A stretch of DNA of 64,000 nt from Streptomyces hygroscopicus subsp. hygroscopicus (GCF_030269125.1 NZ_BSSM01000007.1:1-64000), one strand, 5' to 3'. Positions 53,156 through 63,079 are shown, counted from the stretch's first letter. Translations and numbers: made by a program. Notes: a model not told the origin generated them from the sequence alone.

Positions 53156-54817
53156 TCACTCCTCGACGGGGTCCACCCGCCAGTCCGGGTGGCCCGGCAT
53201 GGGCGGCGTGCGGGGGCCGTAGAGCCAGTCGGTCAGAAAGGGTCTCAGATCCTCGGCGGCGACCCGGGAGGCGAGGGCGATGAAGTCCTGGGTACCGGCC
53301 GTGCGGCCCCGGTAGGTGCTCACCCAGGACTTCTCGATCCGCTCGAAGACCGCGGCGCCGACCTTCTCCCGCAGGGCGTAGAGCACCAGGGCCGAGCCGT
53401 CGTAGCGCATCACCTTGAACAGGGTGTCCGCGGTGGGCTCGGCGGGGGCGCCGTCGTCGTGCCGCCACTGGTCGTGCTGCGCGTAGGCGTCGCGCATCGC
53501 GTCCTCCAGGCTGACGCCGCCGTGCGAGTCGGAGTACAGCCGTTCGTAGAAACGGGCGTGACCCTCGCTCAGCCACAGGTCGGACCAGCGCCGGACGGCG
53601 ACGCTGTCGCCGGTCCAATGGTGTGCCAGCTCGTGCACGAGGTTGCGTTCGGCGTCGACCCGGTCGCCGAGCAGGTCGCCCTTCGGCACGACCGACAGCG
53701 ACTGGGTCTCCAGCGCCACCGGCAGCTCGGTGTCCCCGACCAGCACGCCGTAGCGGCGGAAGGGATACGGCCCGAGCCGCTGTTCGAGCCAGGCCAGGTG
53801 CTCCGGGGTGAGCGAGCGGTACTCCTCGGTTTCGCCGACCAGGCCGTCGGGGACCACGTCGCGCACCGGAAGCCCGCGTGGCCCGCTGCTGTTGATGACG
53901 CGGAACTTTCCGATCGCCAGCTGAACCAGCTGGGCCGCGATCGGCTGCTCGGAGTCGTAGGTCCACTCGACGCGTCCGTCGGCCCGCTTGCCGGTGCTGA
54001 CGAGGCGTCCGTTGGCCACCGCGCTGACGTTCGCGGGGGTGGTGACGTGAAAGGTGACCGGCGCGCGCAGGCTCGGATGGTCGTCCGCAGGGAAGATCAT
54101 CTTTGCGCCGTCGGGCTGGGCGCAGACCACGGTGCCGTCGGGCGTGGGGACCCAGCCGTAGTCCCGGATCGCGTCGTCGCGGTGGCCTTGCCGGGTGGGG
54201 TCGGCGGTGTAGGCGACGTGGACGGTGAACGCGCCGCCGCGGGGGATCGGCCGGGCGGGGGTGACCACGAGTTCGTCGCCGTCGCGTACGGCCGTGGCCG
54301 GTACGCCGTCGACCGTGACCCCGTGCAGCGTGTTGCCCGCGAAGTCGAGGTCGAAGCGGGACAGGGCCTGGGTGGCGGTGGCGCTGATCGTGGCGCCGGC
54401 CTCGAAGGGGGTGCGGGGCGCCCGCCAGTCGAAGTCCAGCGTGTAGCGGCGGACCGTGTAGCCGCCGTTTCCCGCGAGCGGCATCAGCGGGTCGCCGATG
54501 CCGCTCGCGCCGGGGGACGGGGGCGGCGCTCCTGCCGGACCCGAGACCGCGGCGCGCCCCGGTGAGGCGGCGGGGCCGGGCGCGGGCGAGCCGTGGTCCT
54601 CGCGCGGGAACAGGTCGAAGCAGATGGCGGCGCCGGTCAGGGTGAGTGCGCCGGTGAGGGCGAGGGCCGCGCGGCGGGGACGCGCCCCGAGGAACCTCTG
54701 GTGTGGCCGTTCGTACCTTCGGTCTGGGCGTTCTCTCCCCGGCTTCTGGTCCGGGCGCCCCTGTCCGGACCCCTGGCGCGGGGGCCCCGCCGGGTTGCCT
54801 GCGGGCGTGATCTCCAT
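53156..54817 (-). CDS. M1-family zinc metallopeptidase (exported)
   Basis: 553 residues. A signal or anchor (AALALTGALTLTGAAICFDL) follows a basic, Pro/Gly-rich cytoplasmic stretch of about 45 residues. The metallopeptidase core is HELAHHWTGD with the third ligand in LWLSEGHARF. The usual GAMEN substrate motif is not visible (LETQSL sits there), as in other bacterial members of this subgroup. It should cleave peptides outside the cell. Confidence 0.88.
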   Translation of the reverse strand: MEITPAGNPAGPPRQGSGQGRPDQKPGRERPDRRYERPHQRFLGARPRRAALALTGALTLTGAAICFDLFPREDHGSPAPGPAASPGRAAVSGPAGAPPPSPGASGIGDPLMPLAGNGGYTVRRYTLDFDWRAPRTPFEAGATISATATQALSRFDLDFAGNTLHGVTVDGVPATAVRDGDELVVTPARPIPRGGAFTVHVAYTADPTRQGHRDDAIRDYGWVPTPDGTVVCAQPDGAKMIFPADDHPSLRAPVTFHVTTPANVSAVANGRLVSTGKRADGRVEWTYDSEQPIAAQLVQLAIGKFRVINSSGPRGLPVRDVVPDGLVGETEEYRSLTPEHLAWLEQRLGPYPFRRYGVLVGDTELPVALETQSLSVVPKGDLLGDRVDAERNLVHELAHHWTGDSVAVRRWSDLWLSEGHARFYERLYSDSHGGVSLEDAMRDAYAQHDQWRHDDGAPAEPTADTLFKVMRYDGSALVLYALREKVGAAVFERIEKSWVSTYRGRTAGTQDFIALASRVAAEDLRPFLTDWLYGPRTPPMPGHPDWRVDPVEE

Positions 54818-54954
54818 GAACGCACTATGTCAGTATGATCCATTTATAGCACTAAATATGCGTCAGGGTGACGGAACACCAGGTGCCTGCCGCCGGGCCC
54901 CGGTGCGGTATCGGCTCATTGCGGCCTAGCCCAACTCCCCGTAGAAAACCGCCC

Positions 54955-56600
54955 ATGAGACAACGGATAGTCATGTCCATGCTGGCGACCGCGGTCCTCC
55001 TGGTCGGCGCCCTCTTCGGCGCCTTCTTCGGCGGCGGAGCCGCGACTTCTTCGGCGGCGGAGCCGCGACCGCGCGGGCCGCCGACGTCCCCGCCGAGTTC
55101 GGCACCGACTGGCACGACCCGGTGACCGCCGTCCCGCCCGTCGTCCGGCCGCACACCAAGTCCTGTCAGGTCACCCTGGCCGACGCGCGGTTCCGCGACT
55201 TCACCCCCTACAAGGGGACGTACACCCCGCCCAAGGGATGCGGCGACCGCTGGAGCAAGGTCGTACTCCGCCTGGACGGCACGGTGAAGGGCCGTCAGTA
55301 CGACCGGCTCGGCTATCTGCGCGTCGGTGGGGTCGAGATCCTGCGCACCTCCACCCCGGAGCCCTCGCCGGACGGCATCGCCTGGCATGTCGAGAAGGAC
55401 GTCACCCGCTACAGCGACACTTTCCGCGGCCCGCGGGACGTCGAGATGCTGATCGGCAACGTGGTCGACGACACCTACACCGGCGTCATCGACGTCGACG
55501 TGACCCTGACGTTCTATGCGGGCAGCCCCGCCGAACGGACCCCGGACCGCGTGCTCACCCTCGCCGACACGCCCGACGGCACGACGCTCACCGCACCGCG
55601 CAACAGCGAGCGGATCGTCGCCGAGGTCTACGCGACCGGGTCGGGCGGCGGCTGCGAGGAGTTCTGGTATCTGACGGTCGCCGACCCGGCGTCCTACTCC
55701 TGCAAGGCCGACCACGGCCCCTACCGTGAGGTGCAGATCAAGGTCGACGGCCGCACGGCGGGCATTGCCGCGCCGTATCCGAACGTGTGGACCGGCGGCT
55801 GGTCCGACCCCTTCCTCTGGTACGTCGTCCCGGCCCCGGGCGCCTTCGACGTGCGCCCCGTCGAGTACGACCTCACGCCCTTCGCGGCACTGCTGGACGA
55901 CGGCCGCCCGCACCGCGTCGAGGTCTCCGTCGTGGGCGTGCCGGCGGGTCAGACCGGCTGGAGCACCCCGGTGAACGTGCTGGTCTGGCAGGACGCGCAC
56001 CGCGACCACCTCACCGGCGCGGTCACCGAGGACAGGGCGGGCGACATCGCCAACTCGTCGACCTACACCCCGGGTTCCGAGAACCGGGTGGACACGGAGG
56101 CAGGGCACCGGCTCACCGTCAGCGGCTACCTCGACACCTCTCACGGACGAGTGACCACCACCGTCACCCGGACGCTCGCCGACACCTCCGTCCACCGCTG
56201 GACCGACGGCGAGAACACCGACGGGCTGGACGCGACCTGGACCGACGACCAGACCGTCACCACGGCAGGGGCCGGCCCCGCGCGGTCGGCGCACACGCTG
56301 CGGACGTACACCATGAACGGCGCCACCACCATCGGCTCCGACGACCGGCTGCGCACCGTGCTGACCCTCGGTGACCGCGCCTCGGTGACCGAACTGCGGG
56401 GCGGACGGACCACCGCGTGGTCGCGGACGGACGACACCTACCGCGGTGACGCCGCGTACACCCTCGGCGTGCCGCGCGAGCAGCGGCACGCGGTCGGCAC
56501 CTCGTCGGAGCGCTATCGGTCCTACGGTTCGGACGGCTGTTACGACCACACGCTGGCCACCGCTCAGGGGGTGCTGACGGAGGACCGCAGCGGCTGCTAG
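54955..56600 (+). pseudogene. PNGase-A-like peptide:N-glycosidase F-type protein, frameshifted by a 23-bp duplication
   Basis: The signal peptide (MRQRIVMSMLATAVLLVGAL) is in one frame. The mature protein (VRPHTKSCQVTLADARFRDF and onward, about 480 residues with a PNGase A/peptide-amidase-like beta-rich layout) is in another. An exact 23-bp tandem repeat at 55023-55068 causes the shift: removing one unit joins them as GAATARAADVPAEFGTDWHD. As it stands only an internal GTG at 55122 could start the mature part, and it would not be exported. The enzyme family removes N-linked glycans from peptides. Confidence 0.7.
55023..55068. repeat. exact 23-bp tandem duplication
   Basis: Unit CTTCTTCGGCGGCGGAGCCG followed by CGA, present at 55023-55045 and 55046-55068 with no mismatch. 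Because 23 is not a multiple of 3, the second copy shifts the reading frame of the glycoamidase gene. Confidence 0.97.
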
Positions 56601-56655
56601 TCGCGCGGGCGGGGGGCCGGTCCCCGGTGCGGCGGGTCCGCCCGCCGTGCCGGGG

Positions 56656-57105
56656 TCAGCAGGGCTTGGCGGCGTCGCCGTCGATCAGGGTGTCCAGCAG
56701 CACGCCGAGCACCTCGCGCTCCTTCTCCGTCAGCGGGGCGAGTATCTCCTCGGCCGCCGAGCGACGCGCGCCGCGCAGTTCGCGCAGGGTCGCCCGCCCC
56801 TCCTCGGTCACCTCGATCCGCGTCACGCGCCGGTTCGCCGGATCCGGCGCCCGGCGCACCTTGCCGCTCGCCTCGAGACCGTCGACCAGCGTCGTCACCG
56901 CGCGTGGCACCACCTCCAGGCGCGCGGCGAGGTCGGCCATGCGCGGCGGCGAGTCGTAGTGCGCGAGGGTGCGCAGCAGCCGGGACTGGGCAGGGGTGAT
57001 GCCCAGTTCGCGCCGTTCCAGATGGCGTTTCTGGATGCGGTGCACCCGGCGGGTGAGCCGTAGCAACTGCTCGGCGAGCAGTCCCTCGGGATCGGGGGAG
57101 GTCAT
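56656..57105 (-). CDS. MarR-family transcriptional regulator
   Basis: 149 residues. It has ITPAQSRLLRTLAHYDSPP, MADLAARLEVVPRAVTTLVD and the wing DPANRRVTRIEVTEEG. It is divergent from the exporter at 57220 and probably represses it, releasing in response to a ligand. A dyad in the gap fits a MarR operator. Confidence 0.92.
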   Translation of the reverse strand: MTSPDPEGLLAEQLLRLTRRVHRIQKRHLERRELGITPAQSRLLRTLAHYDSPPRMADLAARLEVVPRAVTTLVDGLEASGKVRRAPDPANRRVTRIEVTEEGRATLRELRGARRSAAEEILAPLTEKEREVLGVLLDTLIDGDAAKPC

Positions 57106-57130
57106 GCGGGAACAATATCAGGATGCAGTT

Positions 57131-57153
57131 CATTGTGAGTATAGGTAACAATG
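57131..57153. promoter_or_regulatory. candidate MarR operator (CATTGT-N11-ACAATG)
   Basis: A perfect 6-bp dyad with 11-bp spacing lies in the 114-bp gap between the marR and exporter genes, within an AT-richer stretch (ATTGTGAGTATAGGT) that probably includes both promoters. Confidence 0.6.
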
Positions 57154-57219
57154 AGCTACGATCCGTTCCGTCATCGTCGGTCGACCCCGTCCGGCGCCCG
57201 TTCACCTCCGTAGGAGCCC

Positions 57220-59022
57220 ATGCATCCCGACCGTGAAACCTCCTGGACCCCGCCCGCCGATGCCAAGGACCGGCCCCGGCAGTGGCGGCGGATCCTCAAG
57301 CTGTTCCGTCCCTACCGCGGGCGGCTCGCGATCGTCGGCCTGCTGGTCGGCGCCTCCTCGCTGGTCTCGGTGGCCACACCGTTCCTGCTGAAGGAGATCC
57401 TCGACGTCGCGATCCCGCGCGGTCGCACCGGACTGCTGAGCCTGCTCGCCCTCGGCATGATCCTCAGCGCGGTCCTCTCCAGCGTCTTCGGCGTGCTGCA
57501 GACGCTGATCTCGACCACCGTCGGCCAGCGCGTCATGCACGACCTGCGCACCGCCGTCTACGGGCGCCTGCAGCGCATGTCGCTCGCCTTCTTCACCCGC
57601 ACGCGCACCGGCGAGGTGCAGTCCCGCATAGCCAATGACATCGGCGGCATGCAGGCGACGGTCACCTCCACCGCCACCTCCCTGGTCTCCAACGTCACCA
57701 GCGTGGTCGCCACCATCGTCGCCATGGTCGCCCTCGACTGGCGGCTCACCATCGTCTCGCTGCTCCTGCTCCCGGCCTTCGTCTGGATCAGCCGCCGCGT
57801 CGGCAACGAGCGCAAGAGGATCACCACCGAGCGCCAGAAGCAGATGGCCGCGATGGCCGCCACGGTCACCGAGTCCCTCTCGGTCAGCGGCATCCTGCTC
57901 GGCCGCACCATGGGCCGCACCGACTCGCTCACCGGCTCCTTCGCCGAGGAGTCCGAGCGGCTGGTCGACCTGGAGGTCAGATCGAACATGGCCGGGCGCT
58001 GGCGCATGGCCGTGATCACCATCGTCATGGCCGCCATGCCCGCCGTCATCTACTGGACGGCCGGCCTCGCCCTCCAGTTCGGCGGCCCCCAGGTCTCGCT
58101 CGGCACCATCGTCGCCTTCGTCTCGCTCCAGCAGGGCCTGTTCCGCCCGGCCGTGAGCCTGCTCGCCACCGGCGTCCAGATCCAGACCTCCCTGGCGCTC
58201 TTCCAGCGCATCTTCGAGTACCTGGACCTGCCGATCGACATCACCGAGCGCCCGCGGCCGGTCCACCTCGACCGGGTCAGGGGCGAAGTCCGTTTCGAGG
58301 AGGTCGAGTTCCGCTACGACGACAAGGGCGGCCCCGTCCTCGACGGCGTCGACGTCACCGTCCCTGCCGGCGGCAGCCTCGCGGTCGTCGGCCCGACCGG
58401 TGCCGGCAAGTCCACGCTGGGCTACCTGGTGCCCCGGCTGTACGACGTCACCGGCGGCCGGGTCACCCTCGACGGGATCGACGTCCGCGACCTCGACTTC
58501 GACACCCTCGCCCGCGCGGTCGGCGTCGTCTCGCAGGAGACGTACCTCTTCCACGCCTCCGTCGCCGAGAACCTGCGCTTCGCCAAGCCGGGCGCCACCG
58601 ACGAGGAACTGCACGCGGCGGCCCGTGCCGCGCAGATCCACGACCACATAGCGGCGCTGCCCGACGGCTACGACACGGTCGTGGGCGAGCGCGGCCACCG
58701 TTTCTCCGGTGGGGAGAAGCAGCGCCTCGCGATCGCCCGCACGATCCTGCGCGACCCGCCGGTCCTCATCCTGGACGAGGCGACCAGCGCCCTGGACACC
58801 CGGACCGAGGCCGCCGTCCAGGAGGCCATCGACGCCCTCTCGGCGAACCGCACGACGATCACCATCGCCCACCGGCTGTCCACCGTCCGGGGTGCCGACC
58901 AGATCGTGGTGCTGGACTCCGGACACGTCGCCGAACGCGGTACGCACGAGGAACTGCTGGCGCGCGACGGGCGGTACGCGGCCCTGGTGCGCAGGGACGC
59001 GCAGCTGGAGCCGACGGGGTGA
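57220..59022 (+). CDS. MsbA/LmrA-type ABC exporter
   Basis: 600 residues, a full half-transporter expected to work as a homodimer. Six membrane helices are followed by Walker A VVGPTGAGKST, signature FSGGEKQRLAIA and Walker B VLILDEATSALD. All are intact, in contrast to the split pair at 46.6-50.2 kb. Lipid or drug export is likely under MarR control. The codons before the ATG (GTAGGAGCCC) give the ribosome site. Confidence 0.93.
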   Translation: MHPDRETSWTPPADAKDRPRQWRRILKLFRPYRGRLAIVGLLVGASSLVSVATPFLLKEILDVAIPRGRTGLLSLLALGMILSAVLSSVFGVLQTLISTTVGQRVMHDLRTAVYGRLQRMSLAFFTRTRTGEVQSRIANDIGGMQATVTSTATSLVSNVTSVVATIVAMVALDWRLTIVSLLLLPAFVWISRRVGNERKRITTERQKQMAAMAATVTESLSVSGILLGRTMGRTDSLTGSFAEESERLVDLEVRSNMAGRWRMAVITIVMAAMPAVIYWTAGLALQFGGPQVSLGTIVAFVSLQQGLFRPAVSLLATGVQIQTSLALFQRIFEYLDLPIDITERPRPVHLDRVRGEVRFEEVEFRYDDKGGPVLDGVDVTVPAGGSLAVVGPTGAGKSTLGYLVPRLYDVTGGRVTLDGIDVRDLDFDTLARAVGVVSQETYLFHASVAENLRFAKPGATDEELHAAARAAQIHDHIAALPDGYDTVVGERGHRFSGGEKQRLAIARTILRDPPVLILDEATSALDTRTEAAVQEAIDALSANRTTITIAHRLSTVRGADQIVVLDSGHVAERGTHEELLARDGRYAALVRRDAQLEPTG

Positions 59023-59152
59023 GCGCGGTGACCGGGGCTCGCGGGCTCGCCGGCTCGGGCGGACGGCCGGGGTGGCGGGCTACGACGGGTGACTGGGCCG
59101 ACAAGCTGAATATATGCCGGGTTTGCGGTGATCCGCGTATTACGGTTCCCGC

Positions 59153-60049
59153 ATGCAGACGCTTATTCCGCCACGGAGCAGGATCCGACTGACACGCCGG
59201 GGCAGACTCGCCCTCGTCGTGGCCGGTGTCGTCGTGGCCGGTACCGCCGTGGCGGTGCCGCTGCTGACGGTGGCCGATCACCATGAGGCACCCAGGTCCG
59301 CCGCGCTCGTCGTCCCGGAGGGCTGGCGCGCGAGCCAGGTGTACGAGGCGATCGACAAGGCGCTCGCCCTGCCCTCGGGCAGTACCCGCACATCGCTCGG
59401 CAAGGCCCGGCTGTCGCTGCCCAAGGACGCCGGGGGCAATCCGGAGGGCTATCTCTTCCCGACCTCCTACCCCCTGCGCAAGGGCGCGACCCCCGAGTCC
59501 GTGTTGCGCTCCATGGTGGACACCGCCCACCAGAAGTTCGACGGCGCACCGGTCGCGGCCGGGGCCCAGCGCAACGCGATGAACGTCTACCAGGCCCTCA
59601 CCGTGGCCAGCATCATCCAGGCCCAGGCCGTGAAGAAGGAGGAGATGGGCAAGGTCGCCCGTGTCATCCTCAATCGGCTGGAGCGCGGGATGCCGCTGCA
59701 ACTGGACTCCACCCTCAGCTACGCGCTGGGTCGCGCGCACGCCACCGAGGACGACACCAAGAGCGACAGCCCGTACAACACCTATCAGCGCATGGGCCTG
59801 CCGCCGACGCCGATCGGCAACCCGGGCGAGGACGCGATGCGCGCCGCCATCAACCCGACGCCGGGCGACTGGCTGTACTTCGTGACGGTCAAGCCGGGGG
59901 ACACCCGGTTCACCGCCGACTACGAGACGCATATGCGCAACGTGGAGGAGTTCAACTCCGTGCGGCAGAAGGCAGGGCAGCAGACGGGCCGGAGTCAGAG
60001 CCCGACCCCCTCCTCGTCGTCCGCGCCGCCGTCCGGGAAGGCCGGCTGA
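59153..60049 (+). CDS. MltG/YceG-family endolytic transglycosylase paralogue, altered active site
   Basis: 298 residues. An N-terminal membrane anchor (LALVVAGVVVAGTAVAVPLL) precedes a short LysM-like region and a YceG domain (EGYLFPTSYPLRKGATPESV, ARVILNRLERGMPLQLDSTL, PYNTYQRMGLPPTPIGNPG). In MltG the catalytic Glu lies in ASIVEKE; here the segment is ASIIQAQ (Gln156 and Gln158). Loss of the conserved Glu suggests a non-catalytic role or reduced activity. The C-terminus is Ser/Pro-rich. A normal mltG is expected elsewhere, near the alanyl-tRNA synthetase region in most Streptomyces. Confidence 0.85.
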   Translation: MQTLIPPRSRIRLTRRGRLALVVAGVVVAGTAVAVPLLTVADHHEAPRSAALVVPEGWRASQVYEAIDKALALPSGSTRTSLGKARLSLPKDAGGNPEGYLFPTSYPLRKGATPESVLRSMVDTAHQKFDGAPVAAGAQRNAMNVYQALTVASIIQAQAVKKEEMGKVARVILNRLERGMPLQLDSTLSYALGRAHATEDDTKSDSPYNTYQRMGLPPTPIGNPGEDAMRAAINPTPGDWLYFVTVKPGDTRFTADYETHMRNVEEFNSVRQKAGQQTGRSQSPTPSSSSAPPSGKAG

Positions 60050-60070
60050 GCCGACAGCTCCGGCGGTTCG

Positions 60071-61150
60071 TCACGCGGCGACCGGCCGCTCCTCCGCCAG
60101 CAGCCGTCCGATGTCCCGTACGGCCGCGCGGCCGGCCCGGTTGGCGCCGATCGTGCTGGCCGAGGGGCCGTAGCCGACGAGGTGGATCCGGGGATCGGCC
60201 ACGGCGCGCGTCCCCTCCATCCGGATCCCGCCGCCCGGCTCGCGCAGCCGCAGCGGCGCGAGATGGCCGAGCGCCGCCCGGAATCCGGTCGCCCACAGGA
60301 TCACATCGGCGTCCACGCGGCCGCCGTCCCGCCACTCCACACCGTCGGGAGTGATCCGGTCGAACATCGGCCGCCGGTCCAGGACCCCGTCCGCGAGCCC
60401 CCGGCGGATCGCGTCGTTCAGGGGCAGTCCGGTGACCGAGACCACGCTGCGCGGCGGCAGCCCCTCGCGCACCCTTTCCTCCACCAGCGCGACGGCGGCC
60501 CGTCCCGCCTCCTCGTCGAACGGTCCGTCGCGGAAGACGGGCGGCCGCCGCGTGACCCAGGTGGTCGCGGCCGCGTACGGGGCGAGTTCCAGCAGATGCT
60601 GGGTGCCGGAGGCGCCGCCACCCACGACCACCGCCCGCCGTCCGGCGAACTCCTCCGGCCCGGCGTACTGCGCGGTGTGCAACTGCCGCCCGCGGAACGT
60701 CTCCTGGCCCGGATAGCGTGGCCAGAACGGATGGTCCCAGGTGCCGGTCGCGTTGATCAGCGCACGGGTCGACCAGGTCCCGGCGGAGGTCTCCACGAGC
60801 AGTCGTCCGCCGTCGCTCTCGCGCACCGCCCGCACCTCCACCGGGCGCCGTACCCGCAGGCCGAAGGCGTGTTCGTACCGGTCGAAGTACGCGCCGATCA
60901 CCTCGGCCGACGGCCGCGCCGGATCGGCCCCGGTCAGTTCCATCCCGGGCAGCGCGTGCATCCCGTGCACCTTGCCGTACGTCAGCGAGGGCCAGCGGAA
61001 CTGCCAGGCGCCGCCCGGTGCGGGGGAGTGGTCGAGCACCGCGAAGTCGCGGTCCGGCTCGAAGCCGGCCCGGCGCAGGTGATAGGCGCTGGACAGTCCG
61101 GCCTGACCAGCGCCTACGACGACCACCTCGACCTCACGCATTTCGTTCAC
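60071..61150 (-). CDS. FAD-dependent NAD(P)H monooxygenase-like oxidoreductase
   Basis: 359 residues. FAD motif VVVVGAGQAGLSSAYHL at the N-terminus, the NADPH motif RRAVVVGGGASGTQHLLEL in the middle and the late VDADVILWATGFRAALG ATG motif are those of flavin-containing or Baeyer-Villiger-like monooxygenases and their relatives. Substrate unknown. Start is GTG at 61150 or ATG at 61141; neither has a strong ribosome site. Convergent with the MltG-like gene. Confidence 0.85.
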   Translation of the reverse strand: MNEMREVEVVVVGAGQAGLSSAYHLRRAGFEPDRDFAVLDHSPAPGGAWQFRWPSLTYGKVHGMHALPGMELTGADPARPSAEVIGAYFDRYEHAFGLRVRRPVEVRAVRESDGGRLLVETSAGTWSTRALINATGTWDHPFWPRYPGQETFRGRQLHTAQYAGPEEFAGRRAVVVGGGASGTQHLLELAPYAAATTWVTRRPPVFRDGPFDEEAGRAAVALVEERVREGLPPRSVVSVTGLPLNDAIRRGLADGVLDRRPMFDRITPDGVEWRDGGRVDADVILWATGFRAALGHLAPLRLREPGGGIRMEGTRAVADPRIHLVGYGPSASTIGANRAGRAAVRDIGRLLAEERPVAA

Positions 61151-61221
61151 GCTTCTACCAACAGTGTGCCGGGCGCCGCTCTTCCCGTCCGTTGCCACAG
61201 GCATGCGGAAGGATGGGAGGC

Positions 61222-61644
61222 ATGTCAGATGCCTTCACCACCCGAATCCTGAACGTCTCCACCGGCTCCCGGGAACGCGTCGTCGACCTCACCGGGGACT
61301 GCGAGGACTTCCTGCGGGAGACGGCGGGCGGCCGCGACGGCCTGCTGAACATCTTCGTCCCGCACGCCACCGCCGGGATCGCCGTCATCGAGACCGGCGC
61401 CGGGAGCGACGACGACCTCCTCGCCGCCCTACACACCCTGCTCCCCGCCGACGACCGCTGGCAGCACCGCCACGGCAGCCCCGGCCACGGCCGCGACCAT
61501 GTGCTCCCGGCGTTCGTCCCGCCCCATGCGACCCTGCCGGTGATCGACGGCCGGCTGGAACTCGGCACCTGGCAGTCGGTGTGCCTGGTGGACACCAACA
61601 GGGACAATCCCAACCGTCAGGTGCGGCTGTCGTTCCTCGGGTAG
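61222..61644 (+). CDS. YjbQ-family protein
   Basis: 140 residues. The UPF0047/YjbQ fold is indicated by LLNIFVPHATAGIAVIETG, DRWQHRHGSPGHGRDHVLPA, then LELGTWQSVCLVDTNRDNP. The His/Glu residues there form the putative metal site. Some members show weak thiamine-phosphate synthase activity; the physiological role is uncertain. ATG at 61222, with an alternative at 61213. Confidence 0.88.
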   Translation: MSDAFTTRILNVSTGSRERVVDLTGDCEDFLRETAGGRDGLLNIFVPHATAGIAVIETGAGSDDDLLAALHTLLPADDRWQHRHGSPGHGRDHVLPAFVPPHATLPVIDGRLELGTWQSVCLVDTNRDNPNRQVRLSFLG

Positions 61645-63079
61645 GCCGGGGTGGGCCGTTGTTCGGTGGACGGCGGGGGTAAGGCGTGGCGGGCGAGGGG
61701 TCGTTCCTCGCGGTGGGGCGGATCGCGGGAGGAAGCCGTCTTCGGAGCGGGGTGGGTCCTGTCGGGACCGCACGAGGCCGTCTCCTTCATCCGCGGCACG
61801 GCCGGCGGCCGGAAGGCCTCCCGCAGCGTGGCCGTGTCCGCCCGTGCAACGGCTGTCACGGCCGACGGGTGGCGCAGGACGGGCTCACCCCCGAGCCGCT
61901 GACGCCGGTGCGGCCGAAGTCCTCGTCGTCAGGCAGGGGGAAGGCGGCGAGCCGGCCGATGCGCTCGCCACGGAGTCCGAGGTCCAGCGGTCCCTCCACG
62001 AGCGGCACATGGTCGCCGGATGGTGCCCGCTGCCCCTTCGGGCGGCGAGCCGGATGGCCGAGGCGGACCGCGCGGCTCGCGCACGCCCGTCAACCGGCAA
62101 GGAGGGCACGGCAGTTCGGGCGCCGAGCGATCACGGTGCGCGGCGGCTCGGGCTTTCCGGCCTCGCTGGTGGACGGCAGGCCGCGTGCCGACGGGGCCGA
62201 CGGCACGCCTCGCACACCGGGCGTGCACCCGGACCGTTCCGACGTCGCCGTCGGCACACGCGTCACGGCCGGACTGGACCGGCACCGACTCCGCCTGCCC
62301 CTGGCATCGTTGAAGCCGCGGATCACCATGGCCGGTCGCGTCCTCACCTCGGGAGCTGCCGATGACCCGGGCCGGGGTCCCGGGCATGGCGTACACCGTC
62401 GACGCGCTGATGACCGCCCGCAGGCTCGGCCACCTGGACGAGAAGGGGCGCGCTTCGGCTGCCGGAATCCCTGGCGGGGAAGATACCGCCCGCCCTTGGC
62501 CGACGGCTCTCGCCCGAGACGATCCGCCGAGCGGTGAACCGGCTCGTCGCCGCGGAGCGCCTCAGCCGGGAGACGGGAAGCCGTGCTCGGGACGCGCGGG
62601 GCACACTCGACTTTCCCGCACGTGCGGGAAAGGAGGCGGTCTGCCTCGTCCGCTGCACGCCGTCCCCCGAACTCGTTCCAGGGGGGCGGCGAACGGCGGG
62701 TCACCCGTCTGGCGGGCAGCACGTCACGGCGGGAAGCCGCCGAGCCTGATGGATGTCGACAGTCAGACCGGTGACGAGGCTCACCGCCAGGGCCGCTTAC
62801 GCGGGGGCTCACCGGACGTCACGAGGTACCGAAGGGACACACCCACCGCAGGCCCGCAGGTCCGCGCGGCGACCCGGGGGCGGCGCGGCACGACAGGCGG
62901 GTTCCGGGGCCCGCCACACGCGGCCGGGTCCGCCGTGGCTGCTCCCGCTCCCTCGCCGTGGGGCGAACAAATGCCCAGTAACGTACGGTGTGGTGGACGT
63001 AGCAAGCCGGGCTCGCCGCGACGGAAGCGGTTGTGCAGTACGCGGCAGCCCCGGTCCGTCCAGGCCCGGGAGAGGAAGC
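61645..63079. other. about 1.4 kb without an intact gene, apparently decayed
   Basis: Protein-like segments appear on the plus strand but in different frames: TESEVQRSLHERHMVAGW at about 61975-62030, then GLDRHRLRLPLASLKPRITM at about 62270-62330. VDALMTARRLGHLDEKGRA (62400-62455) and, one frame over, LSPETIRRAVNRLVAAERL (about 62505-62561) could together be remains of an HTH protein with a frameshift near 62455. No frame spans a plausible gene with a start site. The last 100 bp probably hold the GH3 promoter. Confidence 0.45.
62612..62631. repeat. 20-bp perfect palindrome
   Basis: TTTCCCGCACGTGCGGGAAA reads the same on both strands. It lies in the decayed region downstream of a possible HTH remnant and may be an operator or the stem of a terminator. 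Confidence 0.55.

Noticed and set aside
54852..56549. Minus-strand frame of about 565 codons opposite the glycoamidase
   Set aside because: Composition is shadow-like, and the plus-strand product has coherent protein sequence and a signal peptide.
57202..58947. Minus-strand frame of about 580 codons opposite the ABC exporter
   Set aside because: The plus strand carries a complete Walker A, signature and Walker B exporter; the opposite frame is shadow sequence rich in Asp, Gly, Arg.
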